64,000 nucleotides of DNA from CAZGAQ01 sp964523405 (lineage in GTDB: Bacteria; Planctomycetota; Phycisphaerae; UBA1845; Fen-1342), in the NCBI GenBank assembly GCA_964523405.1, contig CAZGAQ010000011.1, forward strand, positions 59,949-123,948. Reading direction: 5' to 3'. Below the pieces are notes generated by a model. That model did not search any database. It was not told the origin of the DNA and saw nothing but the letters and a program-made list of their open reading frames with translations. Of this stretch, positions 35,039 through 43,809 are shown in pieces; within the stretch, counting starts at the first letter, position 1, and every line of letters starts with the position of its first letter. The translations under genes were made by a program, and so were the position numbers.

Positions 35039-36247
35039 TCAAGGCGCAGCGCATTCCCGGTGTGACGCAAGTTGTAACAGTTTTGCTCGAATTGAGTTAA
35101 CGTCTCGTTCTTGCGCGGCGCACGCCAGCGCAGAGGTGAGCATGTCCGTGAACGCGCACGGATCCAGCAGTTGATCGCTACCGCGGCCGATGCCCGCGAT
35201 CAGTTGGGCGGTCAGCGCAGGGAGGCCGACGTGCTGCAGGGCGGAAATGGGGACGCTGCGAGCTCGCCAAGCGGGGGGTAGGGCAGCGTACACCGCCGTG
35301 GCGTCCGATGCCTGGCCGGGCGATTGGTCTAGCTTGTTCAGCGCAACGCAGGCTGGGGTCAGGTCCGCATGGGCCGACAGGAACGCGGCCAGGGCCGGAG
35401 GCTCGCCGCCGGAACGGTCGAGGACGACCACAAGGGCGTTGGCCGAACGGAGGAGCTCGCGCGTGCGTGCGATGCCCAGTTTTTCCAGAGGATCGTGGCT
35501 GGGGCGCACACCGGCAGTGTCGATCCAGACAACCGGATGGCCGTCAGCTTCGCCGGGGATCTCCACCCAATCGCGGGTGGTACCGGGCTGTGGGGAGACC
35601 ACGCTGGCGGCGTGATCAGCGAGGGCGTTGGCGAGGGTGCTTTTGCCAGCGTTGGTCGGACCGATGAGGACGACGCGCGCGGGGCAGGTGAACCAGTCGG
35701 TACGATGGCGTCGCGCGGCGATGGCCTGGCAGGCGGAACGCACGCGCGACAGGTCCGGGTCGTGCAAGAGGCTGTGGATGGTCGCGCGGAGCAAGGCGGC
35801 CTGGTGCAGGACCCACTGAGCGCCGCGCAGCGTGAGGACGCGCGGCAGCAGGGCGGTGGCTTCAGCGTCGATGAGGTCGTCGGCGGGCCAGGGCGGGGGA
35901 GCGTCGACGCCGGCGGGCGAGTAGCCGAACTCCACGAGCGCGGTTTCGCAGCGGCGCACGAGCCAGGGGTTGCCGTGGAGGTGGAGCTGGACATCCCAAT
36001 TCGGCTCGGCCGCGAGGACCGTGACGAGGATGTCGTCGAGGGGCTGGGCGAGGGCGTCGAGGAGGGTCGCGCGGCGGAGCGTGCCGACTGGCCAGGCAGC
36101 GGGCGCGGCGGAGCGGATTTGCACATGACGGGCGAGGAAGTCGTCGACGCGGGGGCCGGTGAGGCGCAGAACGGCGATGGCGGCGGGGCCGGGACTGGTC
36201 AGGCGTGCGTAGGTCCCCCCCGCGGCGGCGGTCCGGTCCGCGTTCAC
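35039..36247 (-). CDS. MnmE/TrmE-like GTPase without the C-terminal Cys motif
   Basis: A 402-aa protein with a TrmE-like N-terminal domain (SPGPAAIAVLRLTGP) and an inserted GTPase domain: G1 GPTNAGKST, G2 PGTTRD, G3 DTAG and G4 NKLD. Normal MnmE (about 450 residues) ends in a C-x-G-K motif needed for tRNA uridine modification; here the end is RECAAP and the motif is absent. It may have lost the tRNA role. The GTG start overlaps the coaX stop by four bases (GTGA), so translation is coupled. Its present function is unknown. Confidence 0.75.
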   Translation of the reverse strand: MNADRTAAAGGTYARLTSPGPAAIAVLRLTGPRVDDFLARHVQIRSAAPAAWPVGTLRRATLLDALAQPLDDILVTVLAAEPNWDVQLHLHGNPWLVRRCETALVEFGYSPAGVDAPPPWPADDLIDAEATALLPRVLTLRGAQWVLHQAALLRATIHSLLHDPDLSRVRSACQAIAARRHRTDWFTCPARVVLIGPTNAGKSTLANALADHAASVVSPQPGTTRDWVEIPGEADGHPVVWIDTAGVRPSHDPLEKLGIARTRELLRSANALVVVLDRSGGEPPALAAFLSAHADLTPACVALNKLDQSPGQASDATAVYAALPPAWRARSVPISALQHVGLPALTAQLIAGIGRGSDQLLDPCAFTDMLTSALACAAQERDVNSIRAKLLQLASHRECAAP

Positions 36248-37023
36248 ACTTGCCCCGCGGCTTTGCGATGGGCGAGGGCGATGCCCATCAGGCACAGGTC
36301 GGGGACGACGGAGTCGACGAAATCGGCGAGTTCGGCCACGAGCGGGGCGTTGCCGCCGGTGATGACGAGTTGGGGCCACTCGTGCAGTTCGGTGGCGAAG
36401 CGTTCGACGATCTCGCGCAGGGCGCCGACGGCGCCATAGGCGACGCCGTTAATGATGGCGTCGTGAGTGTTCTTGCCGAAGGCGCTCGCGGGAGCGGCCA
36501 CGGCGACGCGCGGCAACTGGGCGGCACCCGTGTGCAGGGCCTGATAGCTCAAGTCGAAGCCGGGGAGGATGGCGCCGCCGAGAAAGCGGCCGTCGGAGGA
36601 GACGCAGTCGATCGTGATGGCGGTGCCAAAGGAGGCGATCGCGCAGGCGCCGCCGATACGGTCGTAGGCGGCCGCGGCGCTGCAGACGCGGTCGACACCG
36701 ACTTCATCGGGGTTCTCGATATCGACGGGCATGGGCAGGGGTAGGTCGTCGCGGACGCGCAGGACGGCGAGGCCGCTGACGTCCTCGGCCAGCTCCTGCA
36801 TCTGCATCGCGCCCTTGGGGTTGACGCTGCCGATGACGACGGCGCGACGGCGGCTGTCAATGGACTTCCAGGCGTCGGACAGGGCGGGGCGCCAGTCGTC
36901 GGGTTTGGCCACGGCAACGCGGCGCGTGTCGTGCAGGCCGTCGCTGTCCCAGACGCCCAGGCCGATGCGCGTATTGCCGATGTCGATGGCGAGCAGCGCG
37001 TCCGCTGGTTCCACACCCATCAT
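36244..37023 (-). CDS. coaX: Type III pantothenate kinase
   Basis: A 259-aa enzyme for the first step of coenzyme A synthesis. ASKHA-fold motifs are AIDIGNTRIGLG near the start, the GVDR segment at about 113 and ASFGTAITID at about 131, then ITGGNA near the end. Length is normal. The start at 37023 has GGAG nine bases upstream; a second ATG follows immediately. It sits between obg and the MnmE-like gene, all on the minus strand, as a probable operon. Confidence 0.9.
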   Translation of the reverse strand: MMGVEPADALLAIDIGNTRIGLGVWDSDGLHDTRRVAVAKPDDWRPALSDAWKSIDSRRRAVVIGSVNPKGAMQMQELAEDVSGLAVLRVRDDLPLPMPVDIENPDEVGVDRVCSAAAAYDRIGGACAIASFGTAITIDCVSSDGRFLGGAILPGFDLSYQALHTGAAQLPRVAVAAPASAFGKNTHDAIINGVAYGAVGALREIVERFATELHEWPQLVITGGNAPLVAELADFVDSVVPDLCLMGIALAHRKAAGQV

Positions 37024-37144
37024 GCCGCCAAGCTCCGTTCCTACTTCCGCCCACACCGGGCGAGCCAACACGATAGCATGCGCGGCAGCAGGGGGCAATT
37101 CGGCGGGGAAAGGGGCGGGGTCGGGGGGGGAGAGCGCGCCGCGG

Positions 37145-38341
37145 CTACGGTTCCGGAGTTGCCGGGCCCGGCTGGGATTCGTCCGCGTCCTCGTCAGCCG
37201 CCTCCGGTTCGTCGAAGTCGTCGTCGGATTCGTCCGGGGCGCGGGCGTCCGCTGGACGGGCCATGCGCGTCCCGGGGGCTTCAAGGTCAAGGAGCGCGGG
37301 CCGGCGGGCGGCCTCTTCGGCGCGGACTTCCTGGACGGCTGTCCAGAGCAACTCGGCCAGCTCGCGCAGCCCCGCGCCCGAGACGCCGGAGATGCCAAGG
37401 ACGGGCCGGCCCAGTTCCTGCCGCAGGTTTTCGAGCGCCTCGTCCGCGCCGGTCAGGTCCAGCTTGTTGCCGACGATGATCTCGCGGCGGGCGGCGAGCG
37501 TGGCGCTGTATTTCTCAAGTTCGCGGCGAATGATGCGGTACGCGTCGATGGGGCTCGTGCTGCCTGCGGGGGGGCTGAGGTCGACGAGGTGCAACACGAC
37601 GCGGGTGCGCTCGATGTGCTTGAGGAAGGCATCGCCGAGGCCGACGCCTTCGTGGGCGCCTTCGAGTAGGCCGGGCAGGTCGGCGAGGACGAGCCGGCGG
37701 AAGCCGGGGAGCTCCATGATGCCGAGGTGCGGCTCGCGCGTCGTGAAGGGGTAGTCGGCGATCTTGGGGCGGGCGCGGGTGAGGCGCGAGAGGAGCGTGC
37801 TCTTGCCGGCATTGGGCAGGCCGGCGAAGCCGACATCGGCGATGAGCTTGAGCTCGAGGCGCAGCAGGCGTTCCTGACCCTTGACACCGGGCGTACTCTC
37901 GCGCGGGGCCTGGTGCGTGGACGTGACGAACTGGGCGTTGCCCTTGCCGCCGCGACCGCCCCGGGCGACGCGGACGCGCTGGCCGTCCTCGACGAGGTCC
38001 TTGAGCAGGCGCTGGCCTTCGATGTCGTAGACGAGGGTGCCGGGGGGGACGGGGATGAACAGGTCGTCGCCGCTTTTGCCCGTCTTGTTGGCCCCCTGGC
38101 CGGGGCGACCGCTCTCGGCGTGGTAGTGGTGACGGCCGGCGAGGTCGAGCAGGGTGTCGAGACCGGCCTGGGCGACGAGATAGACGGCGCCGCCGCGGCC
38201 GCCGTCACCGCCGTCAGGCCCGCCCAAGGGGGCATATTTCTCCCGGCGGAAGCTGACGCAGCCGTCGCCGCCGTTGCCGCCGCGGACCTGGATGACGACC
38301 TCGTCGACGAAGAGACGCAATGTACCGGTCGAACGCTGCAT
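37145..38341 (-). CDS. obg: Obg/CgtA GTPase
   Basis: A 398-aa ribosome-associated GTPase for late 50S assembly and stress control. The N-terminal glycine-rich OBG fold includes RGGNGGDGCVSFRREK. The G domain has GLPNAGKST, a Thr in the FTT switch, DLPG and NKLD. The C-terminus is a long acidic tail. The ATG at 38341 is preferred; an upstream in-frame TTG at 38377 is unlikely. No strong ribosome-binding site is visible. It is first in the obg-coaX-MnmE-like group. Confidence 0.92.
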   Translation of the reverse strand: MQRSTGTLRLFVDEVVIQVRGGNGGDGCVSFRREKYAPLGGPDGGDGGRGGAVYLVAQAGLDTLLDLAGRHHYHAESGRPGQGANKTGKSGDDLFIPVPPGTLVYDIEGQRLLKDLVEDGQRVRVARGGRGGKGNAQFVTSTHQAPRESTPGVKGQERLLRLELKLIADVGFAGLPNAGKSTLLSRLTRARPKIADYPFTTREPHLGIMELPGFRRLVLADLPGLLEGAHEGVGLGDAFLKHIERTRVVLHLVDLSPPAGSTSPIDAYRIIRRELEKYSATLAARREIIVGNKLDLTGADEALENLRQELGRPVLGISGVSGAGLRELAELLWTAVQEVRAEEAARRPALLDLEAPGTRMARPADARAPDESDDDFDEPEAADEDADESQPGPATPEP

Positions 38342-38410
38342 AACGGGGACTGCAACGGCTTGTGGCGAGGCTGTCAAGCGCGGGGCGGCCGCAGGGCGCG
38401 GATTCGCGGC

Positions 38411-38875
38411 TCAGGAGCACAAATCCGCGGGTTGGGCGGCGAGGAGTTGGACAAGGTCGGAGGTGGCGAGCTCGACGAGGACGCCGCGGCGGCCGCCGTT
38501 GACGATGAGGCGGTCGAGGGCGAGGAGGGATTCCTCGATGAGGACGGGGAGGGGGCGGCGCAGGGCGAACGGGGAGATGCCGCCGACTTTGTAGCCGGTG
38601 ATCTTCTCGGCCTCGGCGTGGTCGGCGAGGTCGGCGCGGGGAACGCCGATGACGGCAGCCATCTTGCGGGTGTCGAAGCGCTGGTCGCCGGGGACGATGG
38701 CGATCCAGTGGGCCGCGGGCGGGGCTTTGACGATCAGGGTCTTGCAGCACATTTCGAGGGGCTTGCCGACGGCCTCGGCAGCATGGTCGGCGCCGACCTC
38801 GGTGAACTCGTAGGTCAGGACGTCGAAGGCGGCGCCCTGGGTGCGGAGCCATTTGACGGCGTTGGTGTCGGACAT
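38411..38875 (-). CDS. ybaK: YbaK/prolyl-tRNA editing domain protein
   Basis: A 154-aa stand-alone editing protein that removes Cys (or Ala) from mischarged tRNA-Pro in known members. Motifs are CCKTLIVKA with the conserved Lys, 'HWIAIVPGD', 'YKVGGISPFAL' and 'VNGGRRGVLVEL', matching the YbaK/EbsC core. The start at 38875 follows AGGAAC by eight bases. It lies upstream of obg on the same strand with a 69-base gap. Confidence 0.9.
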   Translation of the reverse strand: MSDTNAVKWLRTQGAAFDVLTYEFTEVGADHAAEAVGKPLEMCCKTLIVKAPPAAHWIAIVPGDQRFDTRKMAAVIGVPRADLADHAEAEKITGYKVGGISPFALRRPLPVLIEESLLALDRLIVNGGRRGVLVELATSDLVQLLAAQPADLCS

Positions 38876-39132
38876 GGGGCGGAGTTCCTGTGCAGCAGGG
38901 CTACCGTTGCGCGGCAGAGTAGGGCGGTGGGCGGTTGCAGGCAAGCTGACAGTGCGACGTGGGGGCCTGCAGCCATCAGCCTTCACTGGTCGGCCGGAGG
39001 GGCAGGTTGGAGCGAAGTGCCGTTCAGGGCAGGCTGGCGCTCGTTCGACTTCGTCGGGCAGGGACGCCTGACGATACGAGCGGGGGGGTGGCCGGCAGAG
39101 ACGCCGGTCCCACTCGAGGGAGCGCAAAGAAG
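38876..39132. other. Intergenic region with a half palindrome
   Basis: About 250 bases between ybaK and the terminator of the FlgM-like gene. A half-copy of the dispersed repeat (GCCTGACGATACG near 39068) is present without its partner. No gene or clear promoter is visible. Confidence 0.35.
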
Positions 39133-39156
39133 GAGCCCCGCACAGGAGCGGGGCTC
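39133..39156 (-). terminator. Intrinsic terminator after the FlgM-like gene
   Basis: A perfect 9-bp stem (GAGCCCCGC with GCGGGGCTC), loop TCCTGT on the minus strand, followed by CTTCTTTG. It lies 48 bases past the stop at 39205. Confidence 0.65.
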
Positions 39157-39204
39157 GGATGGACGCTTCCTCGGGGCGGCAGTCGGGACTGCCGTGTTAT
39201 CGTC

Positions 39205-39516
39205 TCACTCGCCGAACAGCTCCGCGTGCAGACGCTGGACGACGACGTCGAGTTTGTCCTCGGTCAGGTACGTGCCTGCTTCGATTTGGGCACGAATGTC
39301 GACGATCCGACGCTGCAGCGCCTGTTCGGCTGCGGCGGCCGGGTCGTAACTCTGTGCGGCTGCGGACAGCTCGACGCGGTCCTCGACCGATTCGGCCGCA
39401 CTCGTCTGCGCCGCTTCCGCCGCGCGGCGCTGCTGAGTCGCGGCGGCCGCGGCGCGGCTGCGCTCCACTTGTGTCGGATCCGTGGCCGACCCGCTAACGG
39501 ACATGACGTCTTGCAT
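39205..39516 (-). CDS. FlgM-like anti-sigma28 factor
   Basis: A 103-aa protein with the pattern of FlgM: a disordered Ala/Ser/Thr-rich N-terminus, then EDRVELSAAAQ and two C-terminal helices 'RIVDIRAQIEAGTYLTEDKLD' and 'VVQRLHAELFGE'. FlgM binds the flagellar sigma factor until the hook is built. The start at 39516 follows GGAGG by ten bases. With the chemoreceptor and PilZ genes it suggests a motile cell at some life stage. A weak sigma28-like promoter lies about 100 bases upstream. Confidence 0.75.
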   Translation of the reverse strand: MQDVMSVSGSATDPTQVERSRAAAAATQQRRAAEAAQTSAAESVEDRVELSAAAQSYDPAAAAEQALQRRIVDIRAQIEAGTYLTEDKLDVVVQRLHAELFGE

Positions 39517-39618
39517 GGTGACCGCACCTCCAGAGAAGCTCCTCGCGGAGCCCGGTCCCGTAGCCGTCCAGGTTGGCTGCTGTGTTTGTTCTTGCCATAC
39601 GTAAGCCGCGCGCCAATC

Positions 39619-39643
39619 CATCGGCCGCGCGTTTACGCTTTTA
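39619..39643 (-). promoter_or_regulatory. Weak sigma28-like promoter before the FlgM-like gene
   Basis: TAAA, 14 bases and GCCGATGG on the minus strand. The flagellar consensus is TAAA-N15-GCCGATAA, so the spacing is one base short and the last two bases differ. The rest of the 39517-39855 gap shows no gene. Confidence 0.3.
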
Positions 39644-39855
39644 CGCCCACTCGCTCTGTAGGGTTTATCGACGCATCCCCCATAAAACTTTGACCGAATC
39701 TTCAAAATCCGCCGGTTTTCCGGCTGCGCGGATAATGCCGGACCGTATGGCCGTGGACGCCCTTTTATCGGGCCACTGAGGAAAAGGCGTTTGCCGAGGG
39801 TCCGTCCGGTCGCCAAACATATGCGAAATTCCTGGCGGGCGCGGGCCGTGCGCGG

Positions 39856-40425
39856 TTAACGAGCCTCCGCCCGGGCCCACTCCTGCAGGGCGTCCACAAG
39901 CAACCGGCGCTTGGCGCGCTCGAATTCGAAGCCGCCTGCGCGCAACTCATCGAGGGTCTGCGTGAGCGACCAGCCGCAACAGCGAATGCGGTAGGCGGCG
40001 CAGAGGATTCCGGTGCGGTGGAAGCCTTGCTCGCAGTGGACGAGGACCGGGCGACGCGCCGGTTCGGCGACGATCGTCAGGAACCGTTCGAAGATGTCGG
40101 CCGGTGGCGCGGCGCCGTCGGAGAAGGGCATGTGCTCCAGTTGCACGTTGTGCCGCGCGCACCAGGCCCGTTCTTTGCGGAACCAGCGGCCACGGAGCGG
40201 ATGGCGCGTACCGCCGCGCGCGCAGACGATCGTCTGCAGGCCGTGGGTGGTGCGGATTTCGTCGAGGTCGCGGAGGCGCGGCTGGCCGCAGCGGAGGAGG
40301 ACGCCGGGGTCGACGACAGCAAAGTGGGTGAGGCCGTCATAGCGGCTGCCGACGAGGCCGGCGAGCCAGAGCCACCATTGGTGGGGATCGCGCCAGCCGG
40401 TGCGGACGCAGGGCGGCGTGGACAT
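39856..40425 (-). CDS. Dual-specificity/tyrosine phosphatase family protein
   Basis: A 189-aa protein with the Cys-phosphatase loop HCEQGFHRTG (Cys-x5-Arg) near residue 130 and a candidate general-acid Asp in MPFSDGAAPP about 30 residues before. The fold is that of small dual-specificity phosphatases. It starts directly after the pyrH stop codon with no spacer, so the two are coupled. The substrate, protein or small molecule, is unknown. Confidence 0.82.
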   Translation of the reverse strand: MSTPPCVRTGWRDPHQWWLWLAGLVGSRYDGLTHFAVVDPGVLLRCGQPRLRDLDEIRTTHGLQTIVCARGGTRHPLRGRWFRKERAWCARHNVQLEHMPFSDGAAPPADIFERFLTIVAEPARRPVLVHCEQGFHRTGILCAAYRIRCCGWSLTQTLDELRAGGFEFERAKRRLLVDALQEWARAEAR

Positions 40426-41154
40426 CTACGGAGTTTCCACGCGCGTGCCTAGCGGCTCGCCGAGGACGACGCGCCGCAGGGTGCCGGGCTGGAAGAGGTT
40501 GAAGACAATGATCGGGATGTGGTGTTCCCGGCAGATGTCGACGGCGCCGAGGTCCATGACCCGCAGCCGTTCGTCGATGACGCGGTCGTGGGTAAGCTGG
40601 GAGTAGAGCTTGGCGGAGGGGTTTTGCGCGGGGTCGGAATCGTAGACGCCGGCGACTTTGGTGGCCTTGAGGAGCGCGTTGGCATTCAACTCGACGGCGC
40701 GCAAGGCGGCGCAGGAGTCGGTGGTAACGTGCGGGTTACCGGTGCCGGCGGCGAGGATGACGACGCGGCCGGCGGAGAGGTGGCGCAGGCTTTCCTCGCG
40801 GTGGAAAGGCTCGCCGACGCGGGCGATGGCGAGGGCACTCTGAATGCGGGTCTCGTGGCCGCGGCGCTGGAGGGCTTCCTGCAAGGCGAGGGCGTTGAGG
40901 ACGGTGCCGAGCATGCCCATGTAGTCGGCGGTGGAGCGGCTGATGCCCAACTCGTCGGCGAAGCGGGCGCCGCGGAGAAAATTTCCGCCGCCCACAACGA
41001 CGCCGACCTGCACGCCCATGGTCAGCACGGCACTGATCTCATCAGCGACGCGGTCGAGCGGCTCGCGATGGAGGCCGAAGCCGCCCGGGGGGCAGAGGCC
41101 TTCGCCGGAGACCTTGAGAATGATGCGTCGGTAGCGCGGTTGTGGTTGACTCAT
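40426..41154 (-). CDS. pyrH: Uridylate kinase
   Basis: A 242-aa hexameric UMP kinase. Family motifs are ILKVSGE at the start, VVVGGGNFLRG at about 50, 'AGTGNPHVTTDSCAALRAVE' and 'LLKATKVAGVYDSDP'. Length is normal. The start at 41154 has a weak ribosome-binding site; upstream ORF sequence is not conserved. It is divergent from purM, with about 140 bases between, and coupled to a phosphatase gene downstream. Confidence 0.93.
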   Translation of the reverse strand: MSQPQPRYRRIILKVSGEGLCPPGGFGLHREPLDRVADEISAVLTMGVQVGVVVGGGNFLRGARFADELGISRSTADYMGMLGTVLNALALQEALQRRGHETRIQSALAIARVGEPFHREESLRHLSAGRVVILAAGTGNPHVTTDSCAALRAVELNANALLKATKVAGVYDSDPAQNPSAKLYSQLTHDRVIDERLRVMDLGAVDICREHHIPIIVFNLFQPGTLRRVVLGEPLGTRVETP

Positions 41155-41296
41155 GCCGGGGTCGTCCTCGCTGGGGTAACCGGGCAGATGATAGTGGCGA
41201 AGGGGGGTGGAGGGAAACCGGGGACGGGAGAAACCGTCCAGGGACACGGTGCGGTAGGCAGTGGAGAAGTGCCTCGTTTTCGGGTACAAGGTGCGC

Positions 41297-42388
41297 GTGA
41301 AAGCCGATACCCCCCCCCATACTGGCAAACAGAAACCCGTGACGACGTACGCGGATGCCGGGGTCAGCCTGGCGGCCGCGGACGAGATGGAAGATCGGAT
41401 CGGTCCGATCGTGCGGCGCACGTACGGCCCGCGTGTGCTGCCCAGTCACGGGGCTTTCGCGGGTCTGTTCCGCCTGGACTACGATGAACGGCTGTTTGCC
41501 CGTAATTATCGCGAGCCGATCCTGGTCGGCTGTACGGACGGCGTGGGCAGCAAGGTCCTGCTGGCGATGCAGGCACGGCGCTACGACACGGTCGGGATCG
41601 ACCTGGTGGCGATGAGCGTCAATGACCTCCTGTGCTGTGGGGCTGAGCCGCTGTTCTTTCTGGATTACATCGCGCTGCACAAGCTGAAACCGGACCAGGT
41701 GACGCAGTTGGTCGCCGGGGTGGCGGCGGGGTGTGAGCAGGCGGGCTGCGCGCTGCTGGGCGGGGAGACGGCCGAAATGCCGGACCTGTATCGCAAGCGG
41801 CACTTCGACCTGGCGGGGTTTGCGGTCGGCGTCGTCGAACGCAAGCACCTCGTGCGGCGGGAGCTGACGCGGCCGGGGGACGTGCTGATCGGGCTGCCCT
41901 CGAGCGGCCTGCACTCCAATGGGTACGCGCTGGTCCGCCAGGTGTTGCTGCGCGCGGCGCGGCTACCGCTCGGCGAGCCGGTGCGGGCGTTGGGCGAGCC
42001 ATTGATCGACGCGCTGCTGCGACCGACGAAGATCTATGTGCGGCCGGTGCTGGCGGTGCTGCACCACTATCAGCAGCAGGTGGTGACGGGGATGGCGCAC
42101 ATCACGGGCGGCGGGTTGCCGGGCAACGTGCCGCGGCTGCTGGCGGACGATTGCGATGCGGTCATTCGGCGGGGATCGTGGCGCGTGCCGCCGGTCTTCG
42201 GCCTGCTCGAGCACCACGGGGTGGCCGAAGACGAGCTGTACCGCGTGTTCAACATGGGCCTGGGCTTCGTGCTGGCGGTGCGGCCGAAGTCGGCGAGCGT
42301 CGTGGTGCGGCGGCTCAGGCAGGCGGGCGAAGCGGCGGTGGTGATCGGCCGGCTGCGGCGCGGACGCGGGCAGGTGGAGATTTCGTGA
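41297..42388 (+). CDS. purM: Phosphoribosylformylglycinamidine cyclo-ligase
   Basis: A 363-aa enzyme of purine synthesis (FGAM to AIR with ATP). Motifs are TYADAGVSL, CTDGVGSKVLLA, GIDLVAMSVNDLL, 'LGGETAEMPDLY' and 'HITGGGLPGNVPR'. The GTG at 41297 is preferred (AAGG upstream); a GTG at 41261 would add 12 residues. The stop overlaps the next ATG (ATGA). It heads a three-gene operon with a lipoprotein and a tRNA-binding protein. Confidence 0.93.
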   Translation: MKADTPPHTGKQKPVTTYADAGVSLAAADEMEDRIGPIVRRTYGPRVLPSHGAFAGLFRLDYDERLFARNYREPILVGCTDGVGSKVLLAMQARRYDTVGIDLVAMSVNDLLCCGAEPLFFLDYIALHKLKPDQVTQLVAGVAAGCEQAGCALLGGETAEMPDLYRKRHFDLAGFAVGVVERKHLVRRELTRPGDVLIGLPSSGLHSNGYALVRQVLLRAARLPLGEPVRALGEPLIDALLRPTKIYVRPVLAVLHHYQQQVVTGMAHITGGGLPGNVPRLLADDCDAVIRRGSWRVPPVFGLLEHHGVAEDELYRVFNMGLGFVLAVRPKSASVVVRRLRQAGEAAVVIGRLRRGRGQVEIS

Positions 42389-43347
42389 TGAGCCGCGGAT
42401 GCAAGGCGACGGCGTGGGGGGCGGCGTGGGTTGGACTGCTGTGGGTGGCGGGCTGCGCGACGGCGCCGAAGATGGCGCCGGTGCGGGTTGAAACGGAGCC
42501 GTGGCAGTTCGGCAAGGTGGCCGGGCAGAAGCTGACGACGGACCACTACGTGATTCACACGACGCTGCAAGATCGGGTGTTGATTGATGCCCTGCCGAGT
42601 TTCGTGGAAGGGGCGTACGCGCAGTACCGGAAGGAACTGCCCCCCGTGCGTGAGCCGAACGAGCGGATGGAAGTGTATCTGTTCGCGACGCGGGGGCAGT
42701 GGATGGCGTTCACGAAGCGCTTCACGGGTTCACGGGCGGGCCTGTTTCTCAAGATCCGCAACGGGGGGTACTCGGAGCGCGGCGTGTCGGTGATCGAATA
42801 CGTGGCGAACCAGATCACATTTCCGATCTTCGCACACGAGGGGTTCCACCAGTATCTCTACCATTGCGTGAATGACCGCATCCCGGCGTGGCTCAACGAA
42901 GGTCTGGCGGTGGCGAGCGAGGGACAGCGCTGGGGGACGTACACGGTGAAGGAATTCGACGTGTGGTACAACCCCGCGCGACGCAACGCGCTCGCGCAGG
43001 CGCTGCTGGCCAATCACCTACACTCGCTGCGCAAGCTGCTGGAGACGAACGCGGGCGAGGTCATCGAAGGCAGCACCGATTCGGTGAACACGTACTATGC
43101 GCAGGTCTGGGCGCTGGTCCTGTTTCTGCGCGAGGGGGTGGGGGGGAAGTACGCGGCGGGCTACCATCGCATGCTCAGCAAGCTGGGGGAGGTGGACGTC
43201 GAGCAGTACGCCCGTGCGGCCCACATCTGGTCCGACCGGGCCACCTTCAACTTCGGCGAGGCGCTGTTCCGTAACTTCATCACGGACGACCTCGAGACCG
43301 CAGAAACCGAGTATTTTGCCTTCATGCGCGAGCGCTTCCTGAAGTGA
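42388..43347 (+). CDS. Lipoprotein with HExxH metalloprotease-like domain
   Basis: A 319-aa exported lipoprotein with lipobox VAGC (Cys22). It has the zinc motif HEGFH at about residue 152 and, 18 residues on, NEGLA, whose Glu could be the third ligand as in gluzincin-type peptidases and DUF1570 proteins. The rest ('MEVYLFATRGQW', 'GGYSERGVSVIEYV') fits DUF1570. Substrate unknown; it may remodel envelope proteins. Translation is coupled to purM by a 4-base overlap. Confidence 0.75.
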   Translation: MSRGCKATAWGAAWVGLLWVAGCATAPKMAPVRVETEPWQFGKVAGQKLTTDHYVIHTTLQDRVLIDALPSFVEGAYAQYRKELPPVREPNERMEVYLFATRGQWMAFTKRFTGSRAGLFLKIRNGGYSERGVSVIEYVANQITFPIFAHEGFHQYLYHCVNDRIPAWLNEGLAVASEGQRWGTYTVKEFDVWYNPARRNALAQALLANHLHSLRKLLETNAGEVIEGSTDSVNTYYAQVWALVLFLREGVGGKYAAGYHRMLSKLGEVDVEQYARAAHIWSDRATFNFGEALFRNFITDDLETAETEYFAFMRERFLK

Positions 43348-43368
43348 CGCCGCGCCAGGAGAACGCTC

Positions 43369-43713
43369 ATGGCTGATGCTCCCCAGGTGATCCAGTACGA
43401 TGATTTCGTGAAACTCGACCTGCGTGTGGCGACGATTCAGTCGGCAGAGCCGCATCCGAATGCCGACAAGTTGCTGGTTCTGCAGGTCGATCTGGGCCCA
43501 GAGAAGCGGCAGATCGTGGCCGGGATTCGCGCATTCTACGATCCGGCCACGCTCGTCGGGCGGCAGATCATCGTGGTCAAGAACCTCGCGCCGCGGATGA
43601 TGCGCGGCCTGGAGAGCCAGGGGATGCTGCTGGCGGCGTCCAGCGACGATCACACGCAGGTGATCCTCCTGACGCCGGAACGTCCCATCGCCGCAGGCAG
43701 CAAAGTGTCCTAA
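43369..43713 (+). CDS. tRNA-binding protein (MetG C-domain/CsaA-like)
   Basis: A 114-aa OB-fold protein equal to the C-terminal tRNA-binding domain of methionyl-tRNA synthetase: 'DFVKLDLRVATIQSAEPHPNAD', 'VAGIRAFYDP', 'VVKNLAPRMMRGLESQGMLLAA'. It may help MetRS bind tRNA or act as a CsaA-like chaperone. It lies 21 bases after the lipoprotein gene on the same strand, with AGGAG nine bases before the ATG. Confidence 0.88.
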   Translation: MADAPQVIQYDDFVKLDLRVATIQSAEPHPNADKLLVLQVDLGPEKRQIVAGIRAFYDPATLVGRQIIVVKNLAPRMMRGLESQGMLLAASSDDHTQVILLTPERPIAAGSKVS

Positions 43714-43809
43714 CCGCGCGGACCGGCGCGCGTGGTTCGCCAGCGCCGCCGGGGCGCCCGGCGCGCAGCAGCCCGGCGGCGTACTCCCTGCGGGGCTGGG
43801 GCTGGCGGC

